From the NCBI RefSeq assembly GCF_932526225.1, contig NC_064045.1:248001-312000 (forward strand): 64,000 nt of DNA, in the 5' to 3' direction. Below, in pieces: positions 48,841 through 62,871 of the stretch. The stretch is from Nematostella vectensis. Its lineage: Eukaryota; Cnidaria; Anthozoa; Actiniaria; Edwardsiidae. Position 1 is the stretch's first letter, and each line of letters begins with the position of its first letter. A program made the translations under genes and the position numbers. Under the pieces are notes generated by a model. That model was given only the letters and a program-made list of their open reading frames with translations, was not told where the DNA came from and did not search any database.

Positions 48841-49592
48841 GCTACCCTATATCCCTGAGTATCCACCCCTAATTAAGGTACACCCCTACGACCTAGCACT
48901 AACTACGCTATACTCCTGAATACCTACCCCTAACTCAGCTTTACCCCTACGACCTAGCAGTAACTACACTTTACACCTGAGTACCCAACCCTTGCTAAGC
49001 TACACCCCTGTGACGTAGCACTAACTACCCTATACCCTTGAATACCCAACCCTAACTAAACTACACCCCTATAACCGAACACTTACCTATCCTATAAGTC
49101 TGAGAACCCACCCCTAAGTAAACTACACCCCTATGTCCTAGCACTAACTAGCCTATACCCCTGAGTACGCACACCTAGCTGAGCTACACCCCTACGACTT
49201 AGCACTAACTACCCTATACCCCTGAGTACCCACCCCAAACTAAGCTAAACCAGTACGACCTAGCACTAACTACCCTATACACATGAGCACCCACCGCTAA
49301 CTAAGCTACTTCCCTTTGACTTAGCACTTACTACCCTATACCCCTGAGTACCAACCCCTAACAAAGCTACACCCCTATAACCTAACACTTACTACCCTAT
49401 ACCCCTGCATACCCATCCCTAACTGACCTACACCCTATGACACCTAATCACATAACTACCCTTTTCCAATGTATGACCAAGCGCTTACAAACTTGCACCC
49501 CAGTGACCATGCCATTTATATCCTGTACCCCTCCGCACCCACCCCCTAATGCCACCGTCCTTACCTTAACACCCCTGAAAAAGTCCCTAGTT

Positions 49593-49667
49593 GATCTTAC
49601 CTGGATTCAAACCCTGGGCCGTTTGCTTAAGAAGCGAAGCCCGTACCACTGAGCCATAGCGCCACTC
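49593..49667 (-). tRNA. tRNA-like element L29, X subtype (CTT)
   Basis: CTT triplet, GGTTTGAATCC B box, plus an extra CTGGGCC change shared only with L36. Confidence 0.47.
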
Positions 49668-49749
49668 TCGAGATATCAAGGAAAACTACTCTATACCTTA
49701 TATGGCTGGGTAAACAAGGCTATACGGTAGTTACTTCTAGTTTTCAAGA

Positions 49750-49827
49750 GAGTGGCGCGATAGCTCAGTGGTACGGGCTTCGCTTCTCAAACAAGAGGGC
49801 CGGGGTCCGAATCCAGGTCAGATCAAC
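49750..49827 (+). tRNA. tRNA-like element R29 (CTC), B box variant
   Basis: It carries the GGTCCGAATCC B box and AACTAGGG downstream, like R1 and R18, rather than the usual X-partner sequence. This implies conversion of R independently of L. Confidence 0.5.
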
Positions 49828-50120
49828 TAGGGATTTTTTCAGGGGTGTAAAGATAAGGACGTTAAGTTGACGTTAAGATAAGTGAGTTTGTTGGTGGGTT
49901 GACAGGTGTATGGGGCAACAAGAGATGGTCAAAGGGGTACAGGGTTTCATGGGTTGGTAATAAGGGTCAATGATATCAAGAACTAGCTCATAGGGGTGCA
50001 AGTTATGAATGAGTGAGTACACAGGGGTACATGAAATCAATGGCTTGGTCTTGGAGGTGCAGGGTTTTAGGGGATGGTTCAAACAGTTACAGGGATTCAA
50101 GAGCTAGGTTATATGGGTAT

Positions 50121-51680
50121 ATATAATAATTAATAATAATAATTAATAGTAATTAATAATAATTATTATTAATAATAATTATTAATAATAATTATTATTA
50201 ATAATAATTATTAATAATAATAATTATTTATTATTAATTATTATTTATTCATAATTATTATCGATAATTATTATTAATATATATTATTATTATTAATGTA
50301 AAATATAATTATATATAATATATATAATATAATATATATAATTATTATTCATATATATTGATTTTTTTTAATTTTTATTAATTACTCTTAATTATTATTA
50401 ATTACTTTTATGAATTACTTTCATTAATTATTAATAATTACAAAAAATAATTAATAATAGTAATTATTAATAATAATTAATAAAAATAATTTATAATAAT
50501 AATTTATAATAATAATTAATAATAGTAATTAATAATAATTAATAATAGTAATTGATATTAATTACAAAAAGTAATTCATAATACTAATAAATAATAATAA
50601 ATAATAATTAATAGTAATTAATAATAATTAATAATAATTAATAATAATTAATAATATTTAATAATAATTAATAGTAATTAATAATATTTCTATAATTAAT
50701 AAAAATTAATAAAAATTAAGAATAATCAATAATAATCATTAGAAATTAATAATAATAATTAATAATATTTATTAATTATAATAACTAATAATAATAATTA
50801 ATAATAATCAATAATAATAATAATAACTAATAATAATCAATAATATTAATCAAAAATATTAATCAATAATTGAAATTAATAATAATTATTAATTATAATT
50901 AATAATAATCTTTAATAATAATTAATAATTAATAATAATTAATAACAATTAATAATAAATAATAAATAATAATTAAAAATTAATAATAATAAATAATTAT
51001 TAATTAATAATTAATGACAATTAATATTGATATTAATAATAACAATTAATAATAATAATTAATAATTAATAATAATTAAGAGTAATAATAATTAATAATA
51101 ATAAATAAATTATAAAAATTAATATTAATTAATAGTAGTTATTGATAATAATTAATAATAATAAATAATTAATAATAATAAATATTAAGAATTAATTAAT
51201 AAAAATTAATAATAATTAATAAATAATAATAATCAATAATAATTATAATTAATAATAATCAATAATAGGTAATAATTCATAATTAATAATAAATAATAAA
51301 TAATAATAAATAATAATTAAAGATAATAAATAATAATTAATAATAAATAAAAAAATTAAATAATAAAAATTAATAATTAATAATAATAATAATTAATAAT
51401 AAATAATATTTAATAAATAATTGATAATAGTAATAAATAATTGTAATTAATAATTAATAATAATTAATAATTAATAATATTTATTATTTATAATAAATAA
51501 TAATTAATAATTAATAATAATAACTAATAATAATAATTAATAATAATAATTAATTAATAATAATAATAATAATTAATAATAATGTTTAATATAATAATAA
51601 TAATTAATGATAATGATTAATAGTAATTAATAATAATAACTAATAATATTAATTAATAATAATAATTAATAACAATAATT
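50121..51680. repeat. Long AT-rich island 4
   Basis: Inverted TTATTA core with ATTATCGATAAT at 50257-50268. The entry has an extra block of alternating TAATAA/TTATTA repeats near 50150-50225. Confidence 0.9.
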
Positions 51681-52382
51681 ACCCTATATCCCTGAGTATC
51701 CACCCCTAATTGAGCTACGCCCCTACGACCTAGCAATAACTACACTTTACCCCTGTGTACCCAACCCTTGCTAAGCTACACCCCTGTGACGTAGCACTAA
51801 CTACCCTATACCCCTAAATACCCAACCCTAACTCAATTACACTCCTATAACCGAGCAATTACCTACCTTATAACCCTGAGTACCCACCCCCAACTAAACT
51901 ACACCCCTGTCCTAGAACTAACTAGCCTATACCCCTGAGTACCCACAACTAGCTAAGCTACACCCCTACGACCTAGCACTAACTAGCCTATACCCCTGAA
52001 TACCCAACCCTAACTAAGCTACACCCTTATGACTTGGCTGTAACTACCCTATACCCCTAAGTACCCGTCCCAAACTAAGCTAAACCCCTATGACCTAGCA
52101 CTAACTACCCTATACCCATGAGTACCCACCGCTAACTAAGCTACACCCCTATGACTTAGCACTTACTACCCTATACCCCTGAGTACAAACCCCTAACTAA
52201 GGAACACCACTATGACCTAGCACTTACTACCCTATACCCCTGCCTACCCATCCCTAACTGACCTACACCCCTATGACACCTAATCACATAACTACCCTTC
52301 ACCCATGTATGACCAAGCGCTTACCAACTTGCACTCCTTTGACGCTGCCGTTTATATCCTGTACCCCTGTGCACCCACCCCC

Positions 52383-52596
52383 TTAATAATAAATAATTAA
52401 TAATTAATAAAAAATAATTAATAAATGATAATTAATAATTAATAATAATAACTAATAATAATAATTAATAATGATAATAATAATTAATAATAATAATTGA
52501 TAATAATGGTTAATAGTAATTAATAATAATAACTAATAATAATTAATAATAATAATTAATAATAAATAATTAATAATACTAAAAATAATAATAATA
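52383..52596. repeat. Short AT-rich island inside unit 30
   Basis: CACCCCC/TTAATAATAA entry junction as at 3307. Confidence 0.85.
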
Positions 52597-53409
52597 GCTA
52601 CCCTATATCCCTGAGTATTAACCCCTAACTAAGCTACACCCCTAAGACCTAGCACTAACTACGCTATACTCCTGAATAGCTACCCCTAATTAAGCCTCAC
52701 CCCTACGACCTAGCAATAACTACACTTTACCCCTGAGTACCCAACCCTTGCTAAGCTACACCCCTGTGACGTAGCACTAACTACACTATACGCCTGAATA
52801 CCCAACCCTAACTAAACTACACCCCTATAACCGGGCACTTACCTACCCTATAACCCTGAGTACCCAACCGTAACTAAACTACACCCCTATGTCTTTGCAC
52901 TAACTAACCTATACCCCTGGGTACCCACACCTAGCTTAGCTACACCCCTACGACCTAGCACTAACTAGCCTATACCCTGAATTCCCAACCCTAACTAAAC
53001 TACACCTCTACTATCTAGCACTAACTACCCTATACCCCTGAATACCCACCCCTAACTAAGCTACACCCTTATGACTTGGCTGTAACTACAATATACCCCT
53101 GAGTACCCACCCTTAACTAAGCTAAACCCCTACGACCTAGCACTAACTACCCTATACCCATGAGTACCCACCGCTAATTAAGCTACACCTGTATGACTTA
53201 GCACTTACTACCCTATACCCATGAGTACCAACCCCTAACTGACCTACACCCCTATGATACCTAATCACATAACTACCCTTTACCCATGTATAACCAAGCG
53301 CTTACCAACTTGCACCCCTGTGACCATGCCGTTTATATCCTGTACCCCTGTGCATTCACCCCCTAATGCCATCGTTCTTACCTTAACACCCCTGAAAAAG
53401 TCCCTAGTT

Positions 53410-53484
53410 GATCTTACCTGGATTCGAACCCTGGCCCGTTTGCTTGAAAAGCGAAGCCCGTACCACTGAGCCATAGCGCCACTC
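53410..53484 (-). tRNA. tRNA-like element L30 (TTC)
   Basis: TTTTCAA loop gives TTC at the anticodon position. Both boxes are intact. Confidence 0.53.
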
Positions 53485-53567
53485 TCGAGATATCAAGGAA
53501 AAACTACTCTATACCTTATAAGGCCGGGTAAACAAAGCTATACGGTAGTTACTTCTAATTTTCAAGA

Positions 53568-53645
53568 GAGTGGCGCGATAGCTCAGTGGTACGGGCTTCG
53601 CTTCTCAAACAGGAGGGCCTGGGTTCGAATCCAGGTGAGATCAAC
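53568..53645 (+). tRNA. tRNA-like element R30 (CTC), fully paired T stem
   Basis: A G-to-T change makes a perfect CCTGG/CCAGG T stem (with an eight-base loop), unique in the window. The T-run is interrupted (GGGATTTATTC). Confidence 0.54.
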
Positions 53646-54173
53646 TTGGGATTTATTCAGGGGTGTAAAGATAAGGACGTTAAGTTGACGTTTAGATAAG
53701 TGAGTTTGTGGGTGAGTTGACAGGTGTATAGGGTAACAAGAGTTGGTCAAAGGGGTACAGGATTTCAAGGGTTGATAATAAGGGTCGATGATATCAAGAA
53801 CTAGGTCATAGGGGTGCAAGTTATGAATGAGTGAGTACACAGGCGTACAGGGTATCAATGGCTTGGTCTTTGAGGTGCAGGGTTTTAGGGTATGGTTCAA
53901 ACAGGTACAGGGAGTCAAGAGCTAGGTAATATGGGTACATTATAATAATTAATAATAATAATTACCCTATATCCCTGAGTATTCACCCCCAATTAAGCTA
54001 CACCCCTACGACCTAGCACCAACTACGCTAAACTCCTGAATACCTACCCCTAACTAAGCCTCACCCCTACTACCTAGCAATACCTACACTTTACCTCTGA
54101 GTACCCCACCCTTGTAAAGCTACACCCCTGTGAGCTACACCCTTGGACGTAGCACTAACTTACCCTATACCAC

Positions 54174-54224
54174 GCCCGTTTGATTGAGAAGCGAAGCCCG
54201 TACCACTGAGCCATAGCGCCACTC
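54174..54224 (-). pseudogene. Truncated tRNA-like element L31
   Basis: Same truncation junction as L20. Confidence 0.65.
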
Positions 54225-54307
54225 TCGAGATATCAAGGAAAAACTACTCTATACCTTATAAGGCTGGGTAAACAAGGCTATACGGACGTTACTTTTAGTT
54301 TTCAAGA

Positions 54308-54385
54308 GAGTGGCGCGATAGCTCAGTGGTACGGGCTTCGCTACTCAAACAACAGGGCCGGGGTTCGAATCCAGGTCAGATCAAC
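54308..54385 (+). tRNA. tRNA-like element R31, Z partner
   Basis: TACTCAA loop. B box perfect. Confidence 0.48.
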
Positions 54386-55478
54386 TTTGGATTTTTTCAG
54401 GGGTGTAAAGATAAGGACGTTAAGGGGACGTTAAGATAAGTAAGTTTGTGGGTGAGTTGACAGGTCTATAGGGTAACAAGAGTTGTTCAAAGGGGTACAG
54501 GGTTTCAAGGGTTGGTAATAAGGGTCAATGATATCAAGAACTAGGTCATAGGGGTGCAAGTTATGAATGAGTGTGTACACAGGGGTACAGGGTATCAATG
54601 GCTTGGTCTTGCCGGTGCAGGGTTCTAGGGGATGGATCAAACAGGTACAGTGATTCAAGGGCTAGGCAATATGGGTACATTATTATAATTAAAAATAATA
54701 ATTAAGGATAATAATTAAGGATAATAGCTACCCTATATCCCTGAGTAACCACCCATAATTAAGCTACACCCCTACGACCTAGCACTAACTACGCTATACT
54801 CCTGAATACCTACCCCTAACTAAGCTTTACCCCTACGACCTAGCAATAACTACACTTTACCCCTGAGTACCCAACCCTTGCTAAGCTACACCCATGTGAC
54901 GTAGCACTTACCTACCCTATAACCCTGAGTACCCACCCCTAACTAAACTACACCCCTATGTCCTAGCACTAACTGGCCTATACCCCTGAGTACCCACACC
55001 TAGCTTAGCTACACCCCTACGACCTAGCACTAACTACCCTATACCCCTCAATACCCAACCCTAACTAATATACACCTCTACTACCTAGCACTAACTACCC
55101 TATACCCCTGAATACACACCCCTAACTAAGATAATCCCGTACGACTCAGCACTAACTACCCGATACCCCTGCCTAGCCATCCCTAACTGACCTACACCCC
55201 TATGACTTAGCACTTACTACCCTATACCCCTGAGTACCAACCCCTAACAAAGCTACACCCCTATAACCTAACACTTACTACCCTATACCCCTGCATACCC
55301 ATCCCTAACTGACCTACACCCTATGACACCTAATCACATAACTACCCTTTTCCCATGTATGACCAAGCGCTTACAAACTTGCACCCCAGTGACCATGCCA
55401 TTTATATCCTGTACCCCTCTGCACCCACCCCCTAGTGCCACCGTCCTTACCTTAACACCCCTGAAAAAGTCCCTAGTT

Positions 55479-55553
55479 GATCTTACCTGGATTCAAACCC
55501 TGGCCCGTTTGCTTAAGAAGCGAAGCCCGTACCACTGAGCCATAGCGCCACTC
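55479..55553 (-). tRNA. tRNA-like element L32, X subtype (CTT)
   Basis: CTT triplet and GGTTTGAATCC B box. Confidence 0.47.
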
Positions 55554-55635
55554 TCGAGATATCAAGGAAAACTACTCTATACCTTATATGGCTGGGTAAA
55601 CAAGGCTATACGGTAGTTACTTCTAGTTTTCAAGA

Positions 55636-55713
55636 GAGTGGCGCGATAGCTCAGTGGTACGGGCTTTGCTTCTCAAACAAGAGGGCCGGGGTTCGAATCC
55701 AGGTCAGATCAAC
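55636..55713 (+). tRNA. tRNA-like element R32, X partner (CTC)
   Basis: Perfect boxes. GGGCTTTGC strand. Confidence 0.53.
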
Positions 55714-56006
55714 TTGGGATTTTTTCAGTGGTGTAAAGATAAAGACGTTAAGGGGACATTAAGATAAGTGAGTTTGTGGGTGAGTTGACAGGTGTATGGG
55801 GCAACAAGAGATGGTCAAAGGGGTACAGGGTTTCATGGGTTGGTAATAAGGGTCAATGATATCAAGAACTAGGTCATAGGGGTGCAAGTTATGAATGAGT
55901 GAGTACACAGGGGTACATGAAATCAATGGCTTGGTCTTGGAGGTGCAGGGTTTTAGGGGATGGTTCGAACAGTTACAGGGATTCAAGAGCTAGGTTATAT
56001 GGGTAC

Positions 56007-57554
56007 ATTATAATAATTAATAATAATAATTAATAGTTATTTATTATTTATTCATAATTATTATCGATAATTATTATTAATATATATTATTATTATTAAT
56101 GTAAAATATAATTATATATAATATATATAATATAATATATATAATTATTATTCATATATATTAATTTTTTTTCAATTATTATTAAATACTATTATTAATT
56201 ACTATTAATTATTATTAATTACTTTTATGAATTACTTTCATTAATTGATATTAATTACAATTATTCATTATTATTAATAATTATTAATAATAATTAATAA
56301 TAGTAATTATTAATAAAAATTAATAATAATAATTTATAATAATATTTAATAATAATAATTTATAATAATAATTAATAATAGTAATTAATAATAGTAATTA
56401 ATAATAATTAATAATAGTAATTGATAATAATTACAAAAAGTAATTCATAATACTAATAAATAATAATAAATAATAATTAATAGTAATTAATAATAGTAAT
56501 CAATAATAATTAATAATAATTAATAATATTTAATAATAATTAATAGTAATTAATAATATTTACTATAATTAATAAAAATTAATAAAAATTAAGAATAATC
56601 AATAATAATCATTAGAAATTAATAATAATAATTAATAATAATTATTAATAATAATAACTAATAATAATAATTAATAATAATCAATAATAATAATAATAAT
56701 CAATAATAATCAATAATATTAATCAATAATTTTAATCAATAATTGAAATTAATAATAATAATTAAATATAATTAATAATAATCTTTAATAATAATTAATA
56801 ATTAATAATAATTAATAACAATTAAAAATAAATAATAAATAATAATTAATAATTAATAATAATAAATAATTATTAATTAATAATTAATGACAATTAATAT
56901 TAATATTAATAATAACAATTAATAATAATAATTAATAATTAATAATAATTAAGAGTAATAATAATTATTAATAATAAATAAATTATAAAAATTAATATTA
57001 ATTAATAGTAGTTATTAATAATAATTAATAATAATAAATAATTAATAATAATAAATATTAAGAATTAATTAATAAAAGTTAATAATAATTAATAAATAAT
57101 AATAATTAATAATAATTATAATTAATAATAATCAATAATAGGAAATAATTCATAATTAATAATAAATAATAATAAAAAATAATTACTAATAATAAATAAT
57201 AATTAATAATAAATAAAAAAAAATTAAATAATAAAAATTAATAATTAATAATAATAATAATTAATAATAAATAATATTTAATAAATAACTGATAATAGTA
57301 ATAAATAATTGTAATTAATAATAATTAATAATTAATAATATTTATTATTTATAATAAATAATAATTAGTAATTAATAATAATAACTAATAATAATAATTA
57401 ATAATAATAATTAATTGATAATAATAATAATAATTAATAATAATGTTTAATATAATAATAATAATTAATGATAATGATTAATAGTAATTAATAATAATAA
57501 CTAATAATATTAATTAATAATGATAATTAATAATAATAATTAATAACAATAATT
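56007..57554. repeat. Long AT-rich island 5
   Basis: Sister of island 3. The first TAATAA/TTATTA switch is shortened by a deletion near 56037. ATTATCGATAAT lies at 56060-56071. Confidence 0.9.
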
Positions 57555-58316
57555 ACCCTATATCCCTGAGTATCCACCCCTAATTGAGCTACGCCCCTAC
57601 GACCTAGCAATAACTACACTTTACCCCTGTGTACCCAACCCTTGCTAAGCTACACCCCTGTGACGTAGCACTAACTACCCTATACCCCTAAATACCCAAC
57701 CCTAACTAAATTACACTTCTATAACCGAGCAATTACCTACCTTATAACCCTGAGTACCCACCCCCAACTAAACTACACCCCTGTCCTAGAACTAACTAGC
57801 CTATACCCCTAAGTACCCACAACTAGCTAAGCTACACCCCTACGACCTAGCACTAACTAGACTATACCCCTGAATACCCAACCCTATTAAACTACACCTC
57901 TACTACCTAGCACTAACTACCCTATACCCCTGAATACCCACCCCTAACTAAGCTACACCCTTATGACTTGGCTGTAACTACCCTATACCCCTGAGTACCC
58001 GTCCCAAACTAAGCTAAACCCCTATGACCTAGCACTAACTTCCCTATACCCATGAGTACCCACCGCTAACTAAGCTACACCCCTATGACTTAGCACTTAC
58101 TACCCTATACCCCTGAGTACAAACCCCTAACTAAGGCACACCACTATGACCTAGCACTTACCACCCTATACCCTTGCCTACCCATCCCTAACTGACCTAC
58201 ACCCCTATGACACCTAATCACATAACTACCCTTCACCCATGTATGACCAAGCGCTTACCAACTTGCACTCCTTTGACCCTGCCGTTTATATCCTGTACCC
58301 CTGTGCACCCACCCCC

Positions 58317-58510
58317 TTAATAATAAATAATTAATAACAAATAATTAATAAATGATAATTAATAATTAATAATAATAACTAATAATAATAATTAATAATG
58401 ATAATAACAATTAATAATAATAATTAATAATAATGATTAATAGTAATTAATAATAATAACTAATAATAATTAATAATAATAATTAATAATAAATAATTAA
58501 TAATACTAAA

Positions 58511-58550
<40 letters not shown>
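58317..58550. repeat. Short AT-rich island inside unit 33
   Basis: Its 3' end is a longer pure AAT run than in the sister islands (58506-58550). Confidence 0.85.
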
Positions 58551-59424
58551 GCTACCCTATATCCCTGAGTATTAACCCCTAACTAAGCTACACCCCTAAG
58601 ACCTAGCACAAACTACGCTATACTCCTGAATAGCTACCCCTAACTAAGCCTCACCCCTACGACCTAGAAATAACTACATTTTACCCCTGAGTACCCAACC
58701 CTTGCTAAGCTACACCCCTGTGACGTAGCACTAACTACACTATACGCCTGAATACCCAACCCTAACTAAACTACACCCCTATACCCGGGCACTTACCTAC
58801 CCTATAACCCTGAGTACCCACCCGTAACTAAACTACACCCCTATGTCCTTGCACTAACTAACCTATACCCCTGGGTACCCACCCCTAGCTTAGCTACACC
58901 CCTACGACCTAGCACTAACTAGCCTATACCCTGAATACCCAACCCTAACTAAACTACACCTCTACTATCTAGCACTAACTACCCTATACCCCTGAATACC
59001 CACCCCTAACTAAGCTACACCCTTATGACTTGGCTGTAACTACAATATACCCCTGAGTACCCACCCCTAACTAAGCTAAACCCCTACTACCTAGCACTAA
59101 CTACCCTATACCCATGAGTACCCACCGCTAATTAAGCTACACCTGTATGACTTAGCACTTACTACCCGATACCCCTGCCTAGCCATCCCTAACTGACCTA
59201 CACCCCTATGACTTAGCACTTACTACCCTATACCCATGAGTACCAACCCCTAACTGACCTACACCCCTATGATACCTAATCACATAACTACCCTTTACCC
59301 ATGTATAACCAGGCGCTTACCAACTTGCACCCCTGTGACCCTGAGGTTCATATCCTGTACCCCTATGCACCAACCCCCTAATGACACCGTTCTTACCTTA
59401 ACACCCCTGAAAAAGTCCCTAGTT

Positions 59425-59499
59425 GATCTTACCTGGATTCGAACCCTGGACCGTTTGCTTCAGAAGCGAAGCCCGTAGCTTTGAGCCATAGCGCAACCC
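59425..59499 (-). pseudogene. tRNA-like element L33, Y subtype
   Basis: CTG triplet, A box lost, B box intact. Confidence 0.5.
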
Positions 59500-59582
59500 T
59501 TGAGATATCATAGAAAAACTACTATATACCTTATAAGGCTGGGTAAACAAGGCTATACGGTTGTTACTTCTTATTTTCAAGA

Positions 59583-59660
59583 GAGTGGCTAGATAGCTCA
59601 GTGATACGGGCTTCGCTTCTCAAACAAGAGGACCGGGTTTCGAATCCATGTCAGATCAAC
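59583..59660 (+). tRNA. tRNA-like element R33, Y partner (CTC)
   Basis: Same subtype as R27, with one change in the 3' T stem (CCATG). Confidence 0.48.
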
Positions 59661-60188
59661 TTGGGATTTTTTCAGGGGTGTAAAGATAAGGACGTTAAGT
59701 TGACGTTTAGATAAGTGATTTTGTGGGTGAGTTGACAGGTGTATAGGGTAACAAGAGTTGGTCAAAGGGGTCCAGGGTTTCAAGGGTTGACAATAAGGGT
59801 CAATGATATCAAGAACTAGGTCATAGGGGTGCAAGTTATGAATGCGTGAGTACACAGGGGTACAGGGTATCTATGGCTTGGTATTGGAGGTGCCGGGTTT
59901 TAAGGTATGGTTCAAACAGGTACAGGGATCCAAGAGCTAGGTAATATGGGTACATTATAATAATTAATAATAATAATTACCCTATATCCCTGAGTATTCA
60001 CCCACAGTTAAGCTACACCCCTACGACCTAGCACCAACTACGCTAAACTCCTGAATACCTACCCCTAACTAAGCCTCACCCCTACTACCTAGCAATAACT
60101 ACACTTTACCCCTGAGTACCCAACCCTTGCAAAGCTACACCCCTGTGAGCTGAACCCTTTGACGTAGCACTAACTTACCCTATACCAC

Positions 60189-60239
60189 GCCCGTTTGATT
60201 GAGAAGCGAAGCCCGTACCACTGAGCCATAGCGCCACTC
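60189..60239 (-). pseudogene. Truncated tRNA-like element L34
   Basis: Same truncation junction as L20. Confidence 0.65.
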
Positions 60240-60322
60240 TCGAGATATCAAGGAAAAACTACTCTATACCTTATAAGGCTGGGTAAACAAGGCTTTACGG
60301 AAGTTACTTCTAGTTTTCAAGA

Positions 60323-60400
60323 GAGTGGCGCGATAGCTCAGTGGTACGGGCTTCGCTACTCAAACAACAGGGCCGGGGTTCGAATCCAGGTCAGATCAAC
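60323..60400 (+). tRNA. tRNA-like element R34, Z partner
   Basis: TACTCAA loop. B box perfect. Confidence 0.48.
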
Positions 60401-61555
60401 TTTGGATTTTTTCAGGGGTGTAAAGATAAGGACGTTAAGGGGACGTTAAGATAAGTAAGTTTGTGGGTGAGTTGACAGGTGTATAGGGTAACAAGAATTG
60501 TTCAAAGGGGTACAGGGTTTCAAGGGTTGGTAATAAGGGTCAATGATATCAAGAACTAGGTCATAGGGGTGCAAGTTATGAATGAGTGTGTACACAGGGG
60601 TGCAGGGTATCAATGGCTTGGTCTTGCCGGTGCAGGGTTCTAAGGGATCGCTCAAACAGGTACAATGATTCAAGGGCTAGGCAATATGGGTACATTATAA
60701 TAATTAAAAATAATAATTAAGGATAATAGTTAAGGATAATAGCTACCCTATATCCCTGAGTAACCACCCATAATTAAGCTACACATCTACGACCTAGCAC
60801 TAACTACGCTATACTCCTGAATACCTACCCCTAACTAAGCTTTACCCCTACGACCTAGCAATAACTACACTTTACCCCTGAGTACCCAACCCTTGCTAAG
60901 CTACACCCATGTGACGTAGCACTAACTACCCTATACCCCTGAATACCCAACCCTAACTAAACTACACCCCTATAACCGAGCACTTACCTACCCTATAACC
61001 CTGAGTACCCACCCCTAACTAAACTACACCCCTATGTCCTAGCACTAACTGGCCTATACCCCTGAGTACCCGCACCTAGCTGAGCTACACCCCTACGACC
61101 TAGCACTAACTAGCCAATACCCCTCAATACCCAACCCTAACTAAACTACACCTCTACTACCTAGCACTAACTACCCTATACCCCTGAATACCCACCCCTA
61201 ACTAAGATAATCCCGTACGACTCAGCACTAACTACCCGATACCCCTGCCTAGCCATCCCTAACTGACCTACACCCCTATGACTTAGCACTTACTACCATA
61301 TACCCCTGAGTACCAACCCCTAACTATGCTACACCCCTATGACCTAGCACTTACTACCCTATACCCCTGCCTACCCACCCTTAACTGACCTACACCCCTA
61401 TGACACCCAATCACATAACTACCATTTACGCATGTATAACCAAGCGCTTACCAACTTGCTCCCCTGTGACTCTGCCGTTTATATCCTGTACCCCTGTGCA
61501 CGCACCCCCTAATGACACCGGCCTTACCTTAACACCCCTGAAAAAGTCCCTAGTT

Positions 61556-61630
61556 GATCTTACCTGGATTCGAACCCTGGCCAGTTTGATTGAGAAGCGA
61601 AGCCCGTACCACTGAGCCATAGCGCCACTC
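61556..61630 (-). tRNA. tRNA-like element L35 (CTC), stem mismatch
   Basis: GTTTGATTGAG on the + strand breaks one anticodon-stem pair. Boxes are intact. It is probably the untruncated relative of the Z-type L, which shares GATTGAG. Confidence 0.5.
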
Positions 61631-61713
61631 TCGAGATATCAAGGAAAAACTACTCTATACCTTATAAGGCTGGGTAAACAAGGCTATACGGTAGTTACTT
61701 CTAGTTTTCAAGA

Positions 61714-61791
61714 GAGTGGCGCGATAGCTCAGTGATACGGGCTTCGCTTCTCAAACAAGAGGGCCGGGGTTCGAATCCAGGTCAGATCAAC
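61714..61791 (+). tRNA. tRNA-like element R35 (CTC)
   Basis: A box TAGCTCAGTGA, B box perfect, T6 terminator present. Confidence 0.53.
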
Positions 61792-62655
61792 TTGGGATTT
61801 TTTCAGGGGTGTAAAGATAAGGACGTTAAGTTGACGTTTAGATAAGTGATTTTGTGGGTGAGTTGATAGGTGTATAGGGTAACAAGAGTTGGTCAAAGGG
61901 GTACAGGGTTTCAAGGGTTGGTAATAAGGGTCAATGATATCAAGAACTAGGTAATAGGGGTGCAAGTTATGAATGAATGAGTACACAGGGGTACAGGGTA
62001 TCAATGGCTTGGTATTGGAGGTGCAGGGTTTTAGGGGATGCTCCAAACAGGTACAGTGATTCAAGGGCTAGGTAATATGAGTACATTATAATACTTACAA
62101 TTATAATTAAAAATAATAATTAACAATAATAGCTACCCTATATCCCTGAGTATCCACCCTTAATTAAGCTACACCCCTACGACCTAGCACTAACTACGCT
62201 ATACTCCTGAATACATACCCCTAGCTAAGCTTTACCCGTACGACCTAGCAATAACTACACTTTACCCCTGAGTACACAACCCTTGCTAAGCTACTCCCTT
62301 GTGACGTAGCACTAACTACCCTATACCCCTGAATACCCAACCCTAACTAAAATACACCCCTATAACCGTGCACTTACCTACCCTATAACCCTGAGTACCC
62401 ACCCGTAACTAAACTACACCCCTATGTCCTAGCACTAACTAGCCTATACCCCTGGGTACCCACACCTAGCTTAGCTACACCCCTACGACCTAGCACTAAC
62501 TACCCTATACCCCTGCCTACCAATCCTAAACTGACCTACACCCCTATGACACTTAATCACATAACTACCCTTTACCCATGTATGACCAAGCGTTTACCAA
62601 CTTGCACCCCTTTGACCCTGCCGTTTATATAATGTACCCCTGTGCACTCGACCCC

Positions 62656-62871
62656 TTAATAAGAATAAATAATTAATAATAAATAAAACATAATTAATAA
62701 ATAATAGTTAATAATAATTAATAATAATAATTAATAATAATAATTAATAATAATGATTAATAGTAATTAATAATAATAACTAATTATAATAATTTATAAT
62801 AATAATTAATAATAAATAATTAATTAAAATAATAATGATAATTATAATTAATAATAATAATTAATAATAAT
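62656..62871. repeat. Short AT-rich island inside unit 36
   Basis: GCACTCGACCCC entry junction, with one extra TAATAA block compared with 48637. Confidence 0.85.

Larger units (their letters stand above)
48113..50120. repeat. Repeat unit 29, X-type with internal AT island
   Basis: C-rich stretches 48113-48636 and 48841-49592, AT island 48637-48840, L 49593-49667, R 49750-49827, G-rich arm 49828-50120. Confidence 0.88.
51681..53943. repeat. Repeat unit 30, family B with internal AT island
   Basis: C-rich stretches 51681-52382 and 52597-53409, AT island 52383-52596, L 53410-53484, R 53568-53645, G-rich arm 53646-53943. Confidence 0.88.
53964..54682. repeat. Repeat unit 31, Z-type
   Basis: C-rich array 53964-54173, truncated L 54174-54224, R 54308-54385, G-rich arm 54386-54682, then an AT tract at 54683-54726. 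Confidence 0.88.
54727..56006. repeat. Repeat unit 32, X-type
   Basis: C-rich array 54727-55478, L 55479-55553, R 55636-55713, G-rich arm 55714-56006. It is a close copy of unit 26, but lacks some 61-bp repeats near 54905. Confidence 0.9.
57555..59957. repeat. Repeat unit 33, family B with internal AT island
   Basis: C-rich stretches 57555-58316 and 58551-59424, AT island 58317-58550, L 59425-59499, R 59583-59660, G-rich arm 59661-59957. It pairs with unit 27 at an offset of 12,432 bp. Confidence 0.88.
59979..60699. repeat. Repeat unit 34, Z-type
   Basis: C-rich array 59979-60188, truncated L 60189-60239, R 60323-60400, G-rich arm 60401-60699, then an AT tract at 60700-60741. Confidence 0.88.
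60742..62088. repeat. Repeat unit 35, family B
   Basis: C-rich array 60742-61555, L 61556-61630, R 61714-61791, G-rich arm 61792-62088, then an AT tract at 62089-62131. In the 43-49.6 kb super-repeat this unit is removed by the deletion at ~48009. Confidence 0.9.
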